Source: Reyranella humidisoli (GTDB lineage: Bacteria > Pseudomonadota > Alphaproteobacteria > Reyranellales > Reyranellaceae). From it: 64,000 nucleotides of DNA. The notes under the pieces were generated by a model that made no database searches, was not told the DNA's origin, and saw nothing but the letters and a program-made list of their open reading frames with translations. The stretch is taken from assembly GCF_019039055.1 (NCBI RefSeq), contig NZ_JAHOPB010000002.1, forward strand, positions 744,001 through 808,000, written 5' to 3'. Each line of letters begins with the position of its first letter. Position 1 is the first letter of the stretch. The translations under genes and the position numbers were made by a program. Positions 1-9,352 of this stretch are shown here, in pieces.

Positions 1-108
1 GTCGTCGACGACTGTTCCGCCCGAAAGGGGAACGACGTCGCTGCGATACCCTTGAAAGTCGAGGAAAGAAGAGTTTTCAAAGGCAACGTAACTAATCGTC
101 ATATTTGA
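1..108 (+). other. Left edge, possible tail of an unidentified gene
   Basis: Frame 1 is open from the window edge to a TGA at 106-108 (35 codons). It could be the end of a gene lying to the left, but the peptide matches no family I know and codon use is undistinguished. From 109 to 187 I see nothing except the A-rich run that forms the tail of the aldolase terminator. Confidence 0.2.
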
Positions 109-180
109 AAGCTCAGTCGGAAACTCCCCAAGCGAAGGTAGTCGGTGGTCCGGAGTCGGTCAAACGGAAGCCAGGCAGCA

Positions 181-208
181 AAAAAAAGGCGCCGGGTTAC
201 CCGGCGCC
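181..208 (-). terminator. Intrinsic terminator of the aldolase gene
   Basis: A perfect 9-bp stem (GGCGCCGGG at 188-196, CCCGGCGCC at 200-208) with a TTA loop. On the minus strand it is followed by seven T residues (complement of 181-187). It lies 29 bases after the aldolase stop codon, so it ends that transcript. Confidence 0.9.
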
Positions 209-236
209 TTTTGAAACTCCTGCTAGTGCCGATGCC

Positions 237-1157
237 CTACATCTTGCCCTGGTAGATGCTGATGATCTTGTCGAGCATGTCGAGCGCATCGGCGCGCGGG
301 CGCTGGAAGGTGTTGCGGCCGATGATCGAGCCGTTGGCGCCGCCGTCGCGCAGGCCGCGGATCTCGGTGAACAGGCCTTCGAGATCCTTCGCCTCGCCGC
401 CCGAGAAGACGACGATGCGGCGGTTGTTGAAGGTCGCCTGCATCACATGCTTGATGCGCGCGGGCAGGGTCGAGATGTCGACGTTGGCCTTCTCGTAGGC
501 GGCCTTCGCCTCGGGCTGCCACAGCACGTTGGTCGGCGGCTTCACCTTGATGATGTGGGCGCCGAGCAGGGCCGCGATGTGGGCGGCGTAGGCGCAGACG
601 TCCATGGCGGTCTCGCCCGCCTTGTCGAGCTTGCCGCCGCGCGGATAGGACCACATGACGACGGCGAGGCCGACCGACTTGGCCTCGGCCGACAGTTCGC
701 GGATCTCTTCCATCATCTCGTACTGGTCTTCGGCGCCCGGATAGATCGTGAAGCCGATCGCCGAGCAGCCCAGACGCAGCGCGTCGGCCACCGTGGCCGT
801 CACGGCCTGGTCCTTGTTGGTCGACAGCGAGTTGGCCGAGTTGCACTTGAGGATCGTCGGGATCGCGCCGGCGAACGTGTCGGCTCCGGCCTCGAGCGGG
901 CCCAGCGGGGCGGCATAGGCGTTCAGGCCGGCGTCGACGGCCAGCTGGTAGTGGTAGTGCGGATCGTAGGCATCCGGATTCGGCGCGAAGGAGCGGGCCG
1001 GGCCGTGCTCGAAGCCCTGGTCGACCGGCAGGATCACCATCTTGCCCGTGCCGCCCAGGCGACCATGCATCAGGATGCGGGCCAGGTTGGCCTTGGTGCC
1101 GGGGCAATCGCTCTCGTAGTTGTCGAGGATTTTCTTGACGGTACGGGTGATCTTCAC
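237..1157 (-). CDS. Class I fructose-bisphosphate aldolase (archaeal/DhnA type)
   Basis: Cleaves fructose-1,6-bisphosphate to dihydroxyacetone phosphate and glyceraldehyde-3-phosphate in central carbon metabolism, in the cytoplasm. The 306-residue protein has the archaeal-type class I layout: VDQGFEHGP near residue 45, a YPGAEDQYE segment near 139, and HIIKVKPP at 201-208, where a lysine (204 or 206) is the likely Schiff base. I chose a GTG start at 1157 because GGGAG lies eight bases upstream; an in-frame ATG at 1229 would add 24 residues unlike the family. It points the same way as gapA and tkt, about 11 kb away, and ends in its own terminator. Family assignment is firm; the symbol is left open because class I aldolases of this type are named variously. 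Confidence 0.9.
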   Translation of the reverse strand: MKITRTVKKILDNYESDCPGTKANLARILMHGRLGGTGKMVILPVDQGFEHGPARSFAPNPDAYDPHYHYQLAVDAGLNAYAAPLGPLEAGADTFAGAIPTILKCNSANSLSTNKDQAVTATVADALRLGCSAIGFTIYPGAEDQYEMMEEIRELSAEAKSVGLAVVMWSYPRGGKLDKAGETAMDVCAYAAHIAALLGAHIIKVKPPTNVLWQPEAKAAYEKANVDISTLPARIKHVMQATFNNRRIVVFSGGEAKDLEGLFTEIRGLRDGGANGSIIGRNTFQRPRADALDMLDKIISIYQGKM

Positions 1158-1353
1158 GGTCCAGCTCCCAGGGCGGTTCATTCGAGGGGAAACGGAGCCG
1201 GTGATAGCGGTGCCGGGGGGCAGGTTCAAGCCCCGGCGGACCCGCTACCGGCCCGACTACCTGCCGCATCATTGACCCCGGGGCGGAGCTATGGACAGGC
1301 TGCGGCCCCCTGTTTGCCACAATGCGACTGGCGAAACGGATAGAGGAGTATTG

Positions 1354-2673
1354 GTGCCGTCTCCCTCTTTGCCTCCGCGACCCGCGTCGTTCGCGGCGCG
1401 CCTGCCGTTCTTCTTCGGCTGGGTGATCATCGCGATTGCGTTCCTGACCGTCGCGGTGAGCGTGACCACGCGCACGGCCTTCTCCCTGATGTTTCCGCCC
1501 ATCGTCGACGAATTCGGCTGGGATCGTGGCCTGGCGGCGGGCGCCTTCTCCTTCGGCTTTCTGGTGTCGGCGGTGATCAGTCCGGTCGTCGGCCGGACCA
1601 TGGATCGTCGTGGGCCCCGGTTCGTGATCGAGATTGGCGTCGTGCTGACGGTGGCGGGCCTGCTGGGCGCGACCGTGATCGACGCGCCGTGGCAGCTCTA
1701 CGCGACACTCGGCGTCCTGGTGGGGGCGGGCGCCAACTGCATGAGCTTCTCCGTGCAGTCGCAGTATCTGCCCAACTGGTTCGTGCGCCGCCGCGCGCTG
1801 GCGACCGGCATCGCCTTTTCCGGCGTGGGCGTCGGCGCGATCCTGATCCTGCCCTGGCTGCAGACGATCATTCTCAAGGACGGCTGGCGGAGCGCCTGCT
1901 GGGCGCTCGGGCTGATGACCCTTTTCGTCCTGCTGCCGCTGAACCTGTTCGTGACCAAGCGGCCGCAGGATCTCGGCCTGCTGCCGGACGGTGCGAAGGA
2001 AGCAGGGTCTGCCGCCGCGCGGCGCGCCGCGGCCATCGTCGATCCGCGTTGGGCCGCCGTCGAATGGACGGTCGCCAGGGCCGTGCGGACGCACCGCTTC
2101 TGGTGGCTGTGCATCGGCTTCTTCAGCACGGGCTACGCCTGGTATGCGGTCCAGGTGCACCAGACCAAGTACCTGGTCGAGATCGGCTTCAGTCCGATGC
2201 AGTCGGCCTGGGCGCTGGGCCTCGTGGCGATGGTCGGCATTCCCGGCCAGATCCTGCTTGGCGCCTTGTCGGACCGCATCGGCCGCGAGATCGTCTGGAC
2301 GATCGCCGGCACGGGCTTCGTGATCTGCTACGGGGCGCTCCTCGCGCTCGCCGGCGGACCGTCGCAGCCGCTGCTCTACCTCATGGTGCTCTCGCAGGGC
2401 GTGCTGGGCTACTCGTTCACCAGCCTGATGGGCTCGGTGGTGGCCGAGATTTTCGAAGGCCCGCACTTCGGCTCGATCTTCAGCATCATCATGGTCTCGC
2501 TGCTGGCGGGCGGCGCCGCGGGACCGTGGATCACTGGCGTTCTGTACGACATGGAAGGCTCCTATCGTGCAGCGTTCGTTGTTGCGCTGGGTTTCAGCGC
2601 GCTGGGGGCCGTCTCGATCTGGTTCGCATCGCCCGGCAAGGTCCGGATGGTTGCCGGGCGCGCCAGGGTCTGA
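1354..2673 (+). CDS. MFS transporter
   Basis: Major facilitator superfamily permease of 439 residues in the inner membrane, probably carrying a small organic anion. About twelve hydrophobic segments are visible, starting with the FFFGWVIIAIAFLTVAV segment. The loop after TM2 has the MFS signature GRTMDRRGPR, and a matching GALSDRIGRE occurs in the second half. The overall look, with FGWDRG after TM1 and a long central loop, resembles oxalate/monocarboxylate-type carriers. I prefer the GTG at 1354 because GAGGAG sits five bases upstream; an ATG at 1291 is also in frame. It stands alone and convergent with the operon ending at 2679. The substrate cannot be read from sequence. Confidence 0.85.
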   Translation: MPSPSLPPRPASFAARLPFFFGWVIIAIAFLTVAVSVTTRTAFSLMFPPIVDEFGWDRGLAAGAFSFGFLVSAVISPVVGRTMDRRGPRFVIEIGVVLTVAGLLGATVIDAPWQLYATLGVLVGAGANCMSFSVQSQYLPNWFVRRRALATGIAFSGVGVGAILILPWLQTIILKDGWRSACWALGLMTLFVLLPLNLFVTKRPQDLGLLPDGAKEAGSAAARRAAAIVDPRWAAVEWTVARAVRTHRFWWLCIGFFSTGYAWYAVQVHQTKYLVEIGFSPMQSAWALGLVAMVGIPGQILLGALSDRIGREIVWTIAGTGFVICYGALLALAGGPSQPLLYLMVLSQGVLGYSFTSLMGSVVAEIFEGPHFGSIFSIIMVSLLAGGAAGPWITGVLYDMEGSYRAAFVVALGFSALGAVSIWFASPGKVRMVAGRARV

Positions 2674-2678
2674 GCTGT

Positions 2679-3602
2679 CTACTCGTTGAGGCCTTTGCCG
2701 GGATACGGATGGGTAGCGATCCAGTGCTTCGCAATGTCGAGGCGCCTGGTGACCCAGACGCCCTGGTGCTGCTGCACATAGTCCAGGAAACGCCAGAGGC
2801 CGGCCATGCGGGCGGGATGGCCGATCAGACGCTGATGCAGGCCGACCGACATCATCTTGGGCTGGGTCGAGCCTTCCTTGTAGAGGACGTCGAAAGCGTC
2901 CTTTACCAAGCCGAACCACTGGTCCGAGTGGACCATGCCGGCGGCGTACTTGCCGTCGTTGTTGGTCAGCGAATAGGGCACGATCAGGTGCGGCTTGCCC
3001 TCGACGGTCTGCCAGAAGGGCAGTTCCTCGCCGTAATAGTCGCTGTCGTAAGTGAAGCCGCCTTCCTCGATAAGCAGGCGGCGCGTATTCACGCTCGGTC
3101 CATAGCGGCAGTACCAGCCAGCCGGCCGCTCGCCGACCGTCTGCTCCAGCGACTTGATGGCCTTCCGGATGTGCTCGCGTTCCTCCTCTTCGGAGAGCTG
3201 GAAGTGGCGCACCCAGCGCCAGCCGTGGCAGCAGACGTCCCAGCCGGCGGCCCGGATCGCCTCCGCGGCCGGCAGATTGCGCTCCAGCGCGAGTGCGCAG
3301 CCGAACACGGTGAGCGGCAGGCCACGCTCCTGGAAGGCGCGATGGATGCGCCAGAAGCCGACGCGGCTGCCATACTCGAACATGCCTTCGCCGGCGAGAT
3401 CGCGGCCCTTCAGTCCGATCGAGGAAGTGCTCGACTCGGTGAGCCCCGTCTCGGTGTAGCCCTCGCCATCCTGGACCGACGGCTCCGAGCCTTCCTCGAA
3501 GTTCACGACGAAGTTGATGGCGAGCCGGGCGCCGCCGGGCCATTTCGGGTCGGGCGGATTGGCGCCGTAGCCGACGAGGTCGCGTTTCGGTTCCCAACTC
3601 AT
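2679..3602 (-). CDS. PuuE-like allantoinase, polysaccharide deacetylase fold (copy 1)
   Basis: The 307-residue protein starts with the PuuE-type N-terminus (KRDLVGYGANPPDPKWPGG) and contains CCHGWRW, GWYCRYGPSVNTRRLL and DSDYYGEELPFW, all typical of the NodB-fold enzymes recruited as allantoinases (allantoin to allantoate). It is the last gene of the nine-gene leftward operon and overlaps the small gene before it by four bases. It is closely similar along its whole length to the product of 3952-4875, including the shared C-terminus HPYPGKGLNE, so the two arose by tandem duplication. The AllA and AllC relatives nearby support ureide chemistry. Another cyclic amide could be the real substrate. 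Confidence 0.75.
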   Translation of the reverse strand: MSWEPKRDLVGYGANPPDPKWPGGARLAINFVVNFEEGSEPSVQDGEGYTETGLTESSTSSIGLKGRDLAGEGMFEYGSRVGFWRIHRAFQERGLPLTVFGCALALERNLPAAEAIRAAGWDVCCHGWRWVRHFQLSEEEEREHIRKAIKSLEQTVGERPAGWYCRYGPSVNTRRLLIEEGGFTYDSDYYGEELPFWQTVEGKPHLIVPYSLTNNDGKYAAGMVHSDQWFGLVKDAFDVLYKEGSTQPKMMSVGLHQRLIGHPARMAGLWRFLDYVQQHQGVWVTRRLDIAKHWIATHPYPGKGLNE

Positions 3603-3955
3603 GACGGTCTCCTCACCAGTTCGGCGCCCATCTGACGGGCGATGTCGGCAATCTTCTCATTGTGCTTCGCCATCGAGATCTTGCGGACGCCGGTACGCAG
3701 GCAGGCGAGTGCATAGCCCGGCGTGTCGCCGCAATCGACGATGAGCGTGAAATCGACGTCGGGGAACTCCTGCCGCGCGCGCGTCTGCAATGCGCCCAGG
3801 TAACCCGCGCCATAGATCGCGGCGGCATCTTCAGGCGTCAGCAGCACCGGCGCCGTGCCCGCCGCGCGTGCGGCCAGCAGCGCCGCCTCGGTCTGCTTCC
3901 AGTCTCGTACCAGGATTACGGGGCGGTCCATCGCCGCCACAATACACGGTGTCAC
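3599..3955 (-). CDS. Small conserved-looking protein between two PuuE paralogs
   Basis: I do not recognise this 118-residue soluble protein. It has a small alpha/beta look: VILVRDW, APVLLTPEDAAAIYGAGYLGAL, DFTLIVDCGD, then a basic ISMAKHNEKIADIARQMGA helix. The GTG start at 3955 overlaps the stop of the preceding puuE-like gene (GTGA), and its own end overlaps the ATG of the next, so translation is coupled on both sides; an ATG at 3931 is the alternative start. Tight coupling between two hydrolase paralogs suggests a partner or auxiliary of those enzymes, which is inference only. Confidence 0.7.
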   Translation of the reverse strand: MTPCIVAAMDRPVILVRDWKQTEAALLAARAAGTAPVLLTPEDAAAIYGAGYLGALQTRARQEFPDVDFTLIVDCGDTPGYALACLRTGVRKISMAKHNEKIADIARQMGAELVRRPS

Positions 3956-4875
3956 TCATTCAGGCCTTTGCCCGGATAGGGATGGGTCTTGATCCAGTGG
4001 CGGGCAATGTCGAGGCGACGGGTCACCCAGACGCCTTCATGTTTCTGGATGTGATCGAGCAGGCGCTGCAGGCCGACGGCGCGGGCGGGATGGCCGATCA
4101 GGCGCATGTGCAGGCCGATCGACATCATCTTCGGTTGGGTGGCGCCCTCGCGGTAGAGCATGTCGAACGCGTCGCGCACGAAGGAGAACCACTGGTCCGA
4201 CGTGCCGATGGAAGCGCCGAACTGGCCGTCATTGTTGGTGACGGAGTAGGGCACGACGAGCTGCGGCTTGCCCTCGACGGTCACCCAGAAGGGCAGCTCC
4301 TCGCCGTAATAGTCGCTGTCGTAGAGGAAGCCGCCTTCCTCGACGACGAGGCGGCGTGTGTTCACGCCGGGCCCATAGCGGCAGTACCAGCCGAGCGGGC
4401 GCTCACCTGTCATCTTCTGGATGGCGGCGATGGCCTTGCGGATGTGGTCGCGCTCCGTGGCCTCGTCGAGCTCATAGTGCTTGATCCAGCGCCAGCCATG
4501 CGAGCAGACGTCGAAGCCCGACCTGGCGATGGCGGCAGAGGCTTCGGGATTGCGCTCCATCGCAAGGCCGCAGCCGAAGATCGTCATCGGCAGGCCGCGT
4601 TCCTGGAAGAGGCGCATCAGCCTCCAGAAGCCGACCCTGCTGCCGTATTCGAACAGCCCCTCGGCCGCGAGGTCGCGGCCCGTGATCGACTGACCCATGC
4701 CCGCGGCATCGCTGAGTCCGATCTCGGTATGGCCCTCGCCATCCTGGATGGAGGGTTCGGAACCTTCCTCGTAGTTCATGACGAAGTTCACGGCGATTCT
4801 CGCGCCGCCGGGCCATTTCGGGTTGGGCGGATTGGCGCCGTAGCCAATGAAATCGCGGCGAACCTCGTAGGGCAT
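3952..4875 (-). CDS. PuuE-like allantoinase, polysaccharide deacetylase fold (copy 2)
   Basis: A 307-residue paralog of the 2679-3602 product with the same landmarks: RRDFIGYGANPPNPKWPGG at the N-terminus, CSHGWRW, GWYCRYGPGVNTRRLV and DSDYYGEELPFW. In this family the protein hydrolyses allantoin to allantoate in the cytoplasm. It follows the AllA-like gene with a 14-base gap and is coupled to the small gene downstream by a four-base overlap. Near-equal length and collinear similarity with copy 1 but not copy 3 indicate a recent local duplication. Divided substrate range or stereospecificity between the copies is possible. Confidence 0.78.
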   Translation of the reverse strand: MPYEVRRDFIGYGANPPNPKWPGGARIAVNFVMNYEEGSEPSIQDGEGHTEIGLSDAAGMGQSITGRDLAAEGLFEYGSRVGFWRLMRLFQERGLPMTIFGCGLAMERNPEASAAIARSGFDVCSHGWRWIKHYELDEATERDHIRKAIAAIQKMTGERPLGWYCRYGPGVNTRRLVVEEGGFLYDSDYYGEELPFWVTVEGKPQLVVPYSVTNNDGQFGASIGTSDQWFSFVRDAFDMLYREGATQPKMMSIGLHMRLIGHPARAVGLQRLLDHIQKHEGVWVTRRLDIARHWIKTHPYPGKGLNE

Positions 4876-4889
4876 CGGGGGGCTCCGGC

Positions 4890-5363
4890 TCAGGGAATGC
4901 GGACGGTGAAGGGGGGGACCGGCACGAACTCCTCATCCCCCTTGCCGCCGTCGCGCCACATGAAGACGGCGAAGCGGCCGGGACGGTCGAGGACGGTGAG
5001 GCCGTGGTGCCACGTGTTGGCCCGGTAGGTGACACCCTGCTTGCCGGTGGCGATGAAGGCGCGCACGCCCGCGAAGTCGGGGCCGCCGGCCGCCGCGTGC
5101 GGCGCCACGACGATCAGGTAGCGGCTGACGTCGAGCGGCATGAAGGTCTGAGAGGAAAATTCGTGGCGTTCAAGATAGTCGCTGCGCAGCGGCCGCTCCG
5201 GCGTCTCGGCCTTCAGGCTGACCGAGAGGCTGGCGTGGGCCGTCGGGCGGAGATTGCCCAGCGCATCCTCGTAGTAGGTACGGCCGGCAGTGTCGGGCAC
5301 GTCGATCACGTCGCCGAAGGGAGCAAAGGCTTCTTTGGTGAGGGGCTGGGGGATCAGTTCCAT
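4890..5363 (-). CDS. allA: Ureidoglycolate lyase family protein (AllA-like)
   Basis: AllA converts ureidoglycolate to glyoxylate and urea, the last step of one allantoin breakdown route. The 157-residue length matches the family. Typical landmarks are LTKEAFAPFGDVI at the N-terminus, RHEFSSQTFMPL in the middle, a PGVTYR-like segment (KQGVTYRANTWHHGL) near residue 115, and FAVFMWRDGGKGDEEF at the end; the two histidines in WHHGL belong to the cupin-like active site. It sits between the ABC permease genes and the puuE-like pair with gaps of 13-14 bases, so it is part of the same transcript. It is the best single clue that this operon handles purine ureides. Confidence 0.85.
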   Translation of the reverse strand: MELIPQPLTKEAFAPFGDVIDVPDTAGRTYYEDALGNLRPTAHASLSVSLKAETPERPLRSDYLERHEFSSQTFMPLDVSRYLIVVAPHAAAGGPDFAGVRAFIATGKQGVTYRANTWHHGLTVLDRPGRFAVFMWRDGGKGDEEFVPVPPFTVRIP

Positions 5364-5376
5364 TGGCGGGTCCTCG

Positions 5377-6204
5377 TCAGTCGCGCATGCGGCGGGTCAA
5401 TCCCACCGTCCATTCCATGACCAGCATCAACAGGAAGGCCGCGGTGATCAACACGCCCGACACCGCGGCGATGCGCGGATCGAGGGTGGATTCCATCATG
5501 CCCCACATGCGGATGGGCAGCATGTCGGTGCGTGCCGTCGACAGGAACAGCGAGACCGGCACGTTGTCGATCGAGGCCATGAACGCGAGGAACGCGCCGG
5601 CGAAGATGCCGGGCGCGATCAGCGGCAGGGTCACGCGGCGCAGCGTGTAGAACCAGCTCGCGCCCAGGCTCTGCGAACTGTCGTTCAAGGCGGGGTCGAG
5701 CTGGGAAAGGCTGGCGCTCGTGGTGCGCAGGATGAACGGCACGGTCACGATCATGTGGCCGGCAATGATCAGGTTCAGCGACGGGCGGAAGCCGATCAGC
5801 GTGAAATACATCAGGGAGGCCAGGCCGAACGTGAGTCCCGGCAGCACGAGCGGCGAGAGGAAGAAGCCGTCGGCCACCCGCGCGAGACGGTGCCGGTTGC
5901 GCGCGATGCCGAGCGCCGCCATCGAGCCCAGCAGCACGCCGAAGCCGGTCGACCACGCCGCCACCTCGAGCGAGTTTCCGACGGCGCGGTGGATCTGGCG
6001 GGACTTCGACGGATCGAACAGGGCCTCGTACCACTGCAACGAAAATCCCGTCGGCGGGAACTTGAGCGACCGGCCTTCCGTGAACGACGTGGTGAGGACG
6101 ATCACCACCGGCGCCACGATGATGAACAGGGCGGTCGTGGCCAACGTCCAGATCACCACGCCGTAGGAAATGTCGCCGAAGCTTCGCCGCCTACCCATGG
6201 ACAT
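5377..6204 (-). CDS. ABC transporter permease, PotC-like
   Basis: Inner-membrane permease of 275 residues with about six hydrophobic segments. The cytoplasmic coupling loop reads SLSQLDPALNDSSQSLGASWFYTLRRVTLPL (about residues 170-200), the EAA motif that contacts the ATPase. It belongs to the spermidine/putrescine-type importers, where two permeases, an ATPase and a periplasmic binding protein form one system. The start overlaps the end of the other permease gene by 14 bases. By position it probably imports the compound that the PuuE, AllA and AllC-like enzymes break down. Confidence 0.88.
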   Translation of the reverse strand: MSMGRRRSFGDISYGVVIWTLATTALFIIVAPVVIVLTTSFTEGRSLKFPPTGFSLQWYEALFDPSKSRQIHRAVGNSLEVAAWSTGFGVLLGSMAALGIARNRHRLARVADGFFLSPLVLPGLTFGLASLMYFTLIGFRPSLNLIIAGHMIVTVPFILRTTSASLSQLDPALNDSSQSLGASWFYTLRRVTLPLIAPGIFAGAFLAFMASIDNVPVSLFLSTARTDMLPIRMWGMMESTLDPRIAAVSGVLITAAFLLMLVMEWTVGLTRRMRD

Positions 6205-7093
6205 AGCCTCCAGAACGGCGGCCGAGCCACGACAGGGCGCTGACGACGGTGAGCACGGAGATCAGCAGGGCGATCGAGACCACAGCGGCGAACGGCCAGT
6301 TGAAGACGACCAGCGACTGCTGCCAGATGAGCAATGGCAGGTAGATGAGCCGCACGCCGCCGATCACGCTCTGCGAGATGAACGCGGTGGTCGAGCTGGC
6401 GAAGACCAGCAGGCAGCCGGCCACCAGTCCCGGCATGCTGAGCGGGACGATCACGGTGAAGAGGGTACGCCAGCGCGAAGCACCCAGCGCCGCCGAAGCG
6501 TCGCGCAGGTTGGGATCGAGCCGCGACATCACGCTGATCAGCGGCAGCAGCATCAGCGGCATCTCGATCTGGGTCAGGGAGATCACGAGGCCGAGCTCGG
6601 TCTGCAGGAGGCGCAGGGGCTCGGAGATGAGACCAAGCTGCATCAGCACGGTATTGACCACGCCTTCGCGGCCCAGCACCACGATCCAGGCGAAGGTGCG
6701 GACCACCACGGAAAGCAGCAGGGGCATCACGATGACGAAGATCAGCACCTTCTGCACGCGTGGCGATGCATCGAGGTAGACCAGCGCCAGCGGGTAGCCG
6801 ATCAGGATGGTGGCGCCCACCGTCTTCACGCCAAGCAGCATCGTGTCGGCGATCACCTTGTAGCTGAAGGGATCGCCGAGGAACTTGGCCCACTGGCCGA
6901 AACCCGGCTGGCTGATCTTGTCGTCGTTGAAGAAGCTGACGCCGACCAGCATGAGCAGCGGCGCCAGGAAGATCGAGGCGAAGGCCAGCGCGAGCGGCAG
7001 CGCGAGCTGCCACTCGGCGAGGACGGAGCGCTTTCCTCCCCCTTCAGCGGGGGACGTGGCGCCGCCAGGCGACGGAGGGGTCATCGTGCGCAT
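6191..7093 (-). CDS. ABC transporter permease, PotB-like, with repeat-derived N-terminus
   Basis: Second permease of the importer, 300 residues, about six membrane segments, coupling loop MSRLDPNLRDASAALGASRWRTL near residue 190. The first 20 or so residues (MRTMTPPSPGGATSPAEGGG) are Pro/Gly-rich and encoded by a palindromic repeat cluster at 7037-7150, and the ribosome binding site GGAGGGG is one arm of the same repeat. The true family core begins around WQLALPLALAF. Starts at 7093 or 7084 are both possible. It follows the binding-protein gene with a 67-base spacer and overlaps the next permease. Confidence 0.87.
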   Translation of the reverse strand: MRTMTPPSPGGATSPAEGGGKRSVLAEWQLALPLALAFASIFLAPLLMLVGVSFFNDDKISQPGFGQWAKFLGDPFSYKVIADTMLLGVKTVGATILIGYPLALVYLDASPRVQKVLIFVIVMPLLLSVVVRTFAWIVVLGREGVVNTVLMQLGLISEPLRLLQTELGLVISLTQIEMPLMLLPLISVMSRLDPNLRDASAALGASRWRTLFTVIVPLSMPGLVAGCLLVFASSTTAFISQSVIGGVRLIYLPLLIWQQSLVVFNWPFAAVVSIALLISVLTVVSALSWLGRRSGGYVHG

Positions 7094-7150
7094 CGATCAT
7101 GACCCCTCCGCCCCCGATAACGGGGGCACCTCCCCATTTGAATGAGGAGG
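7037..7150. repeat. Cluster of palindromic (REP-like) repeats spanning a gene start
   Basis: Four dyads occur back to back: TCCCCC/GGGGGA at 7037-7042 and 7049-7054; GGAGGGGTCAT/ATGACCCCTCC at 7074-7084 and 7099-7109; GCCCCCG/CGGGGGC at 7110-7116 and 7121-7127; CCTCCCCATT/AATGAGGAGG (one mismatch) at 7129-7138 and 7141-7150. Such mosaics of short GC-rich palindromes are typical of dispersed extragenic repeats in alphaproteobacteria. Part of the cluster is intergenic and part encodes the permease N-terminus. In RNA form, the second dyad would pair the permease ribosome binding site with the start of its coding region. Confidence 0.7.
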
Positions 7151-7160
7151 CAAGCTGAAA

Positions 7161-8180
7161 TCACTTGGCCATTTCCTTGTTGAACTTTTCGATCCAGCCG
7201 GCGCGCAGCGGATTGATCTTGGCCCAGTCGTGGCGGATGAAGCTCGACATCTCGTCGAGGCTCTTCATCGGCAGGTAGTCGGGGAGCGGCACGTCCTTGT
7301 TGACCGGCACGAAGTTGTAGGGCGGCTTGGTCAGCGCCTCCTGCACCTCCTTGCCGGCGACGAGGTCGATGTACTTGTAGGCGTTGTCGGCATCGGCCGC
7401 GCCCTTGGCGATGTGCAAGGTCGTGAGGAAGGTGATGGCGCCCGTCTCGGGCTTCACGAATTCGATGTCGACGCCGCGGCCCTTCAGCGTCGCGACGGTC
7501 TGGGTGTTGGTGTAGATCACGTCGCATTGGCCTTGCTGGAAAAGGCCCGGCATGGCGGCCGGCTGGCCGACCGCGGCGATCTTGGGCAGCACCTTCTTCA
7601 GCTCCGCGAGTGCCGGCTCGATGTTGGTCTCCGAGCCGCCGAACACCTTGGCGATCTCGATCAGGGACACCGTCCCGAAGGTCGTCTGGAAGCCGGTGAT
7701 GCCCAGCCGCGAGACCCACGGATCGCTGAACAGATCCTTCCAGCCCTTCGGCGCCGGTACCTTCTTGGGATTGTAGGCGATGCCCACGACCTGCGCGTTG
7801 ACGCCGACGCCCCATTCGTCGACCAGGCCGGCTGGCAGCTTGGACGCGTTGGTGAGCTTCTTGGCATCGAGTTTCTCGAACAGGCCGCCCTCGATGGCGG
7901 TGATGCGCGGGCCGGGATCGAGCACGAAGGCATCGAACGGCGGCGCCCCGCGCGCGGCCTTGGCTTTGGCCACCTGATCGACGGCGAACAGTGGCTGAAG
8001 CTCGAGATCGATGCTGTCCTTCTTCTTCAAGGCCGGGGCCACGATGGCGCGGAATGCCTCCTCCCAGGTGCCGGGATAGATGGCGGCGGCGACGCTGCCT
8101 TTGGCATATGCGATCGAAGGGAGGAGAGAGGCGCCTCCGAGGGCGGTAGCGCCGGCGAGGAGATGTCTGCGGGTGATCAT
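7161..8180 (-). CDS. ABC transporter periplasmic binding protein, PotD/PotF-like
   Basis: Solute-binding component of 339 residues. The N-terminus ITRRHLLAGATALGGASLLP followed by AYA is a twin-arginine signal with cleavage near residue 26, so the folded protein is probably exported by Tat. The mature part has the binding-protein class of polyamine/Fe3+ type importers (AAIYPGTWEEAFR, NPKKVPAPKGWKDLF, WVSRLGITGFQTTFGT). It lies 19 bases after the ATPase gene, and a repeat cluster separates it from the permeases, which may allow binding protein to be made in excess. The ligand is unknown; gene context suggests a ureide or related nitrogen compound. Confidence 0.88.
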   Translation of the reverse strand: MITRRHLLAGATALGGASLLPSIAYAKGSVAAAIYPGTWEEAFRAIVAPALKKKDSIDLELQPLFAVDQVAKAKAARGAPPFDAFVLDPGPRITAIEGGLFEKLDAKKLTNASKLPAGLVDEWGVGVNAQVVGIAYNPKKVPAPKGWKDLFSDPWVSRLGITGFQTTFGTVSLIEIAKVFGGSETNIEPALAELKKVLPKIAAVGQPAAMPGLFQQGQCDVIYTNTQTVATLKGRGVDIEFVKPETGAITFLTTLHIAKGAADADNAYKYIDLVAGKEVQEALTKPPYNFVPVNKDVPLPDYLPMKSLDEMSSFIRHDWAKINPLRAGWIEKFNKEMAK

Positions 8181-8199
8181 GGAAGAGTCTCCGTGGTTG

Positions 8200-9294
<1,095 letters not shown>

Positions 9295-9352
9295 ATGTGC
9301 CGCCTCCCGCAGGCGACAAACGCAAGGGGCATGCCAACCATCGGCAGGTCCC

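Noticed and set aside
105..1343. Long plus-strand open frame over the aldolase gene
   Set aside because: It is the mirror of the aldolase reading frame in GC-rich DNA. The peptide is Arg/Gly/Val-rich with no domain, and the aldolase on the other strand is certain.
223..3597. 1124-codon minus-strand open frame
   Set aside because: It crosses three real genes (aldolase, MFS transporter, PuuE-like) out of frame and is Arg/Pro-rich low-complexity translation. Length alone means little at this GC content.
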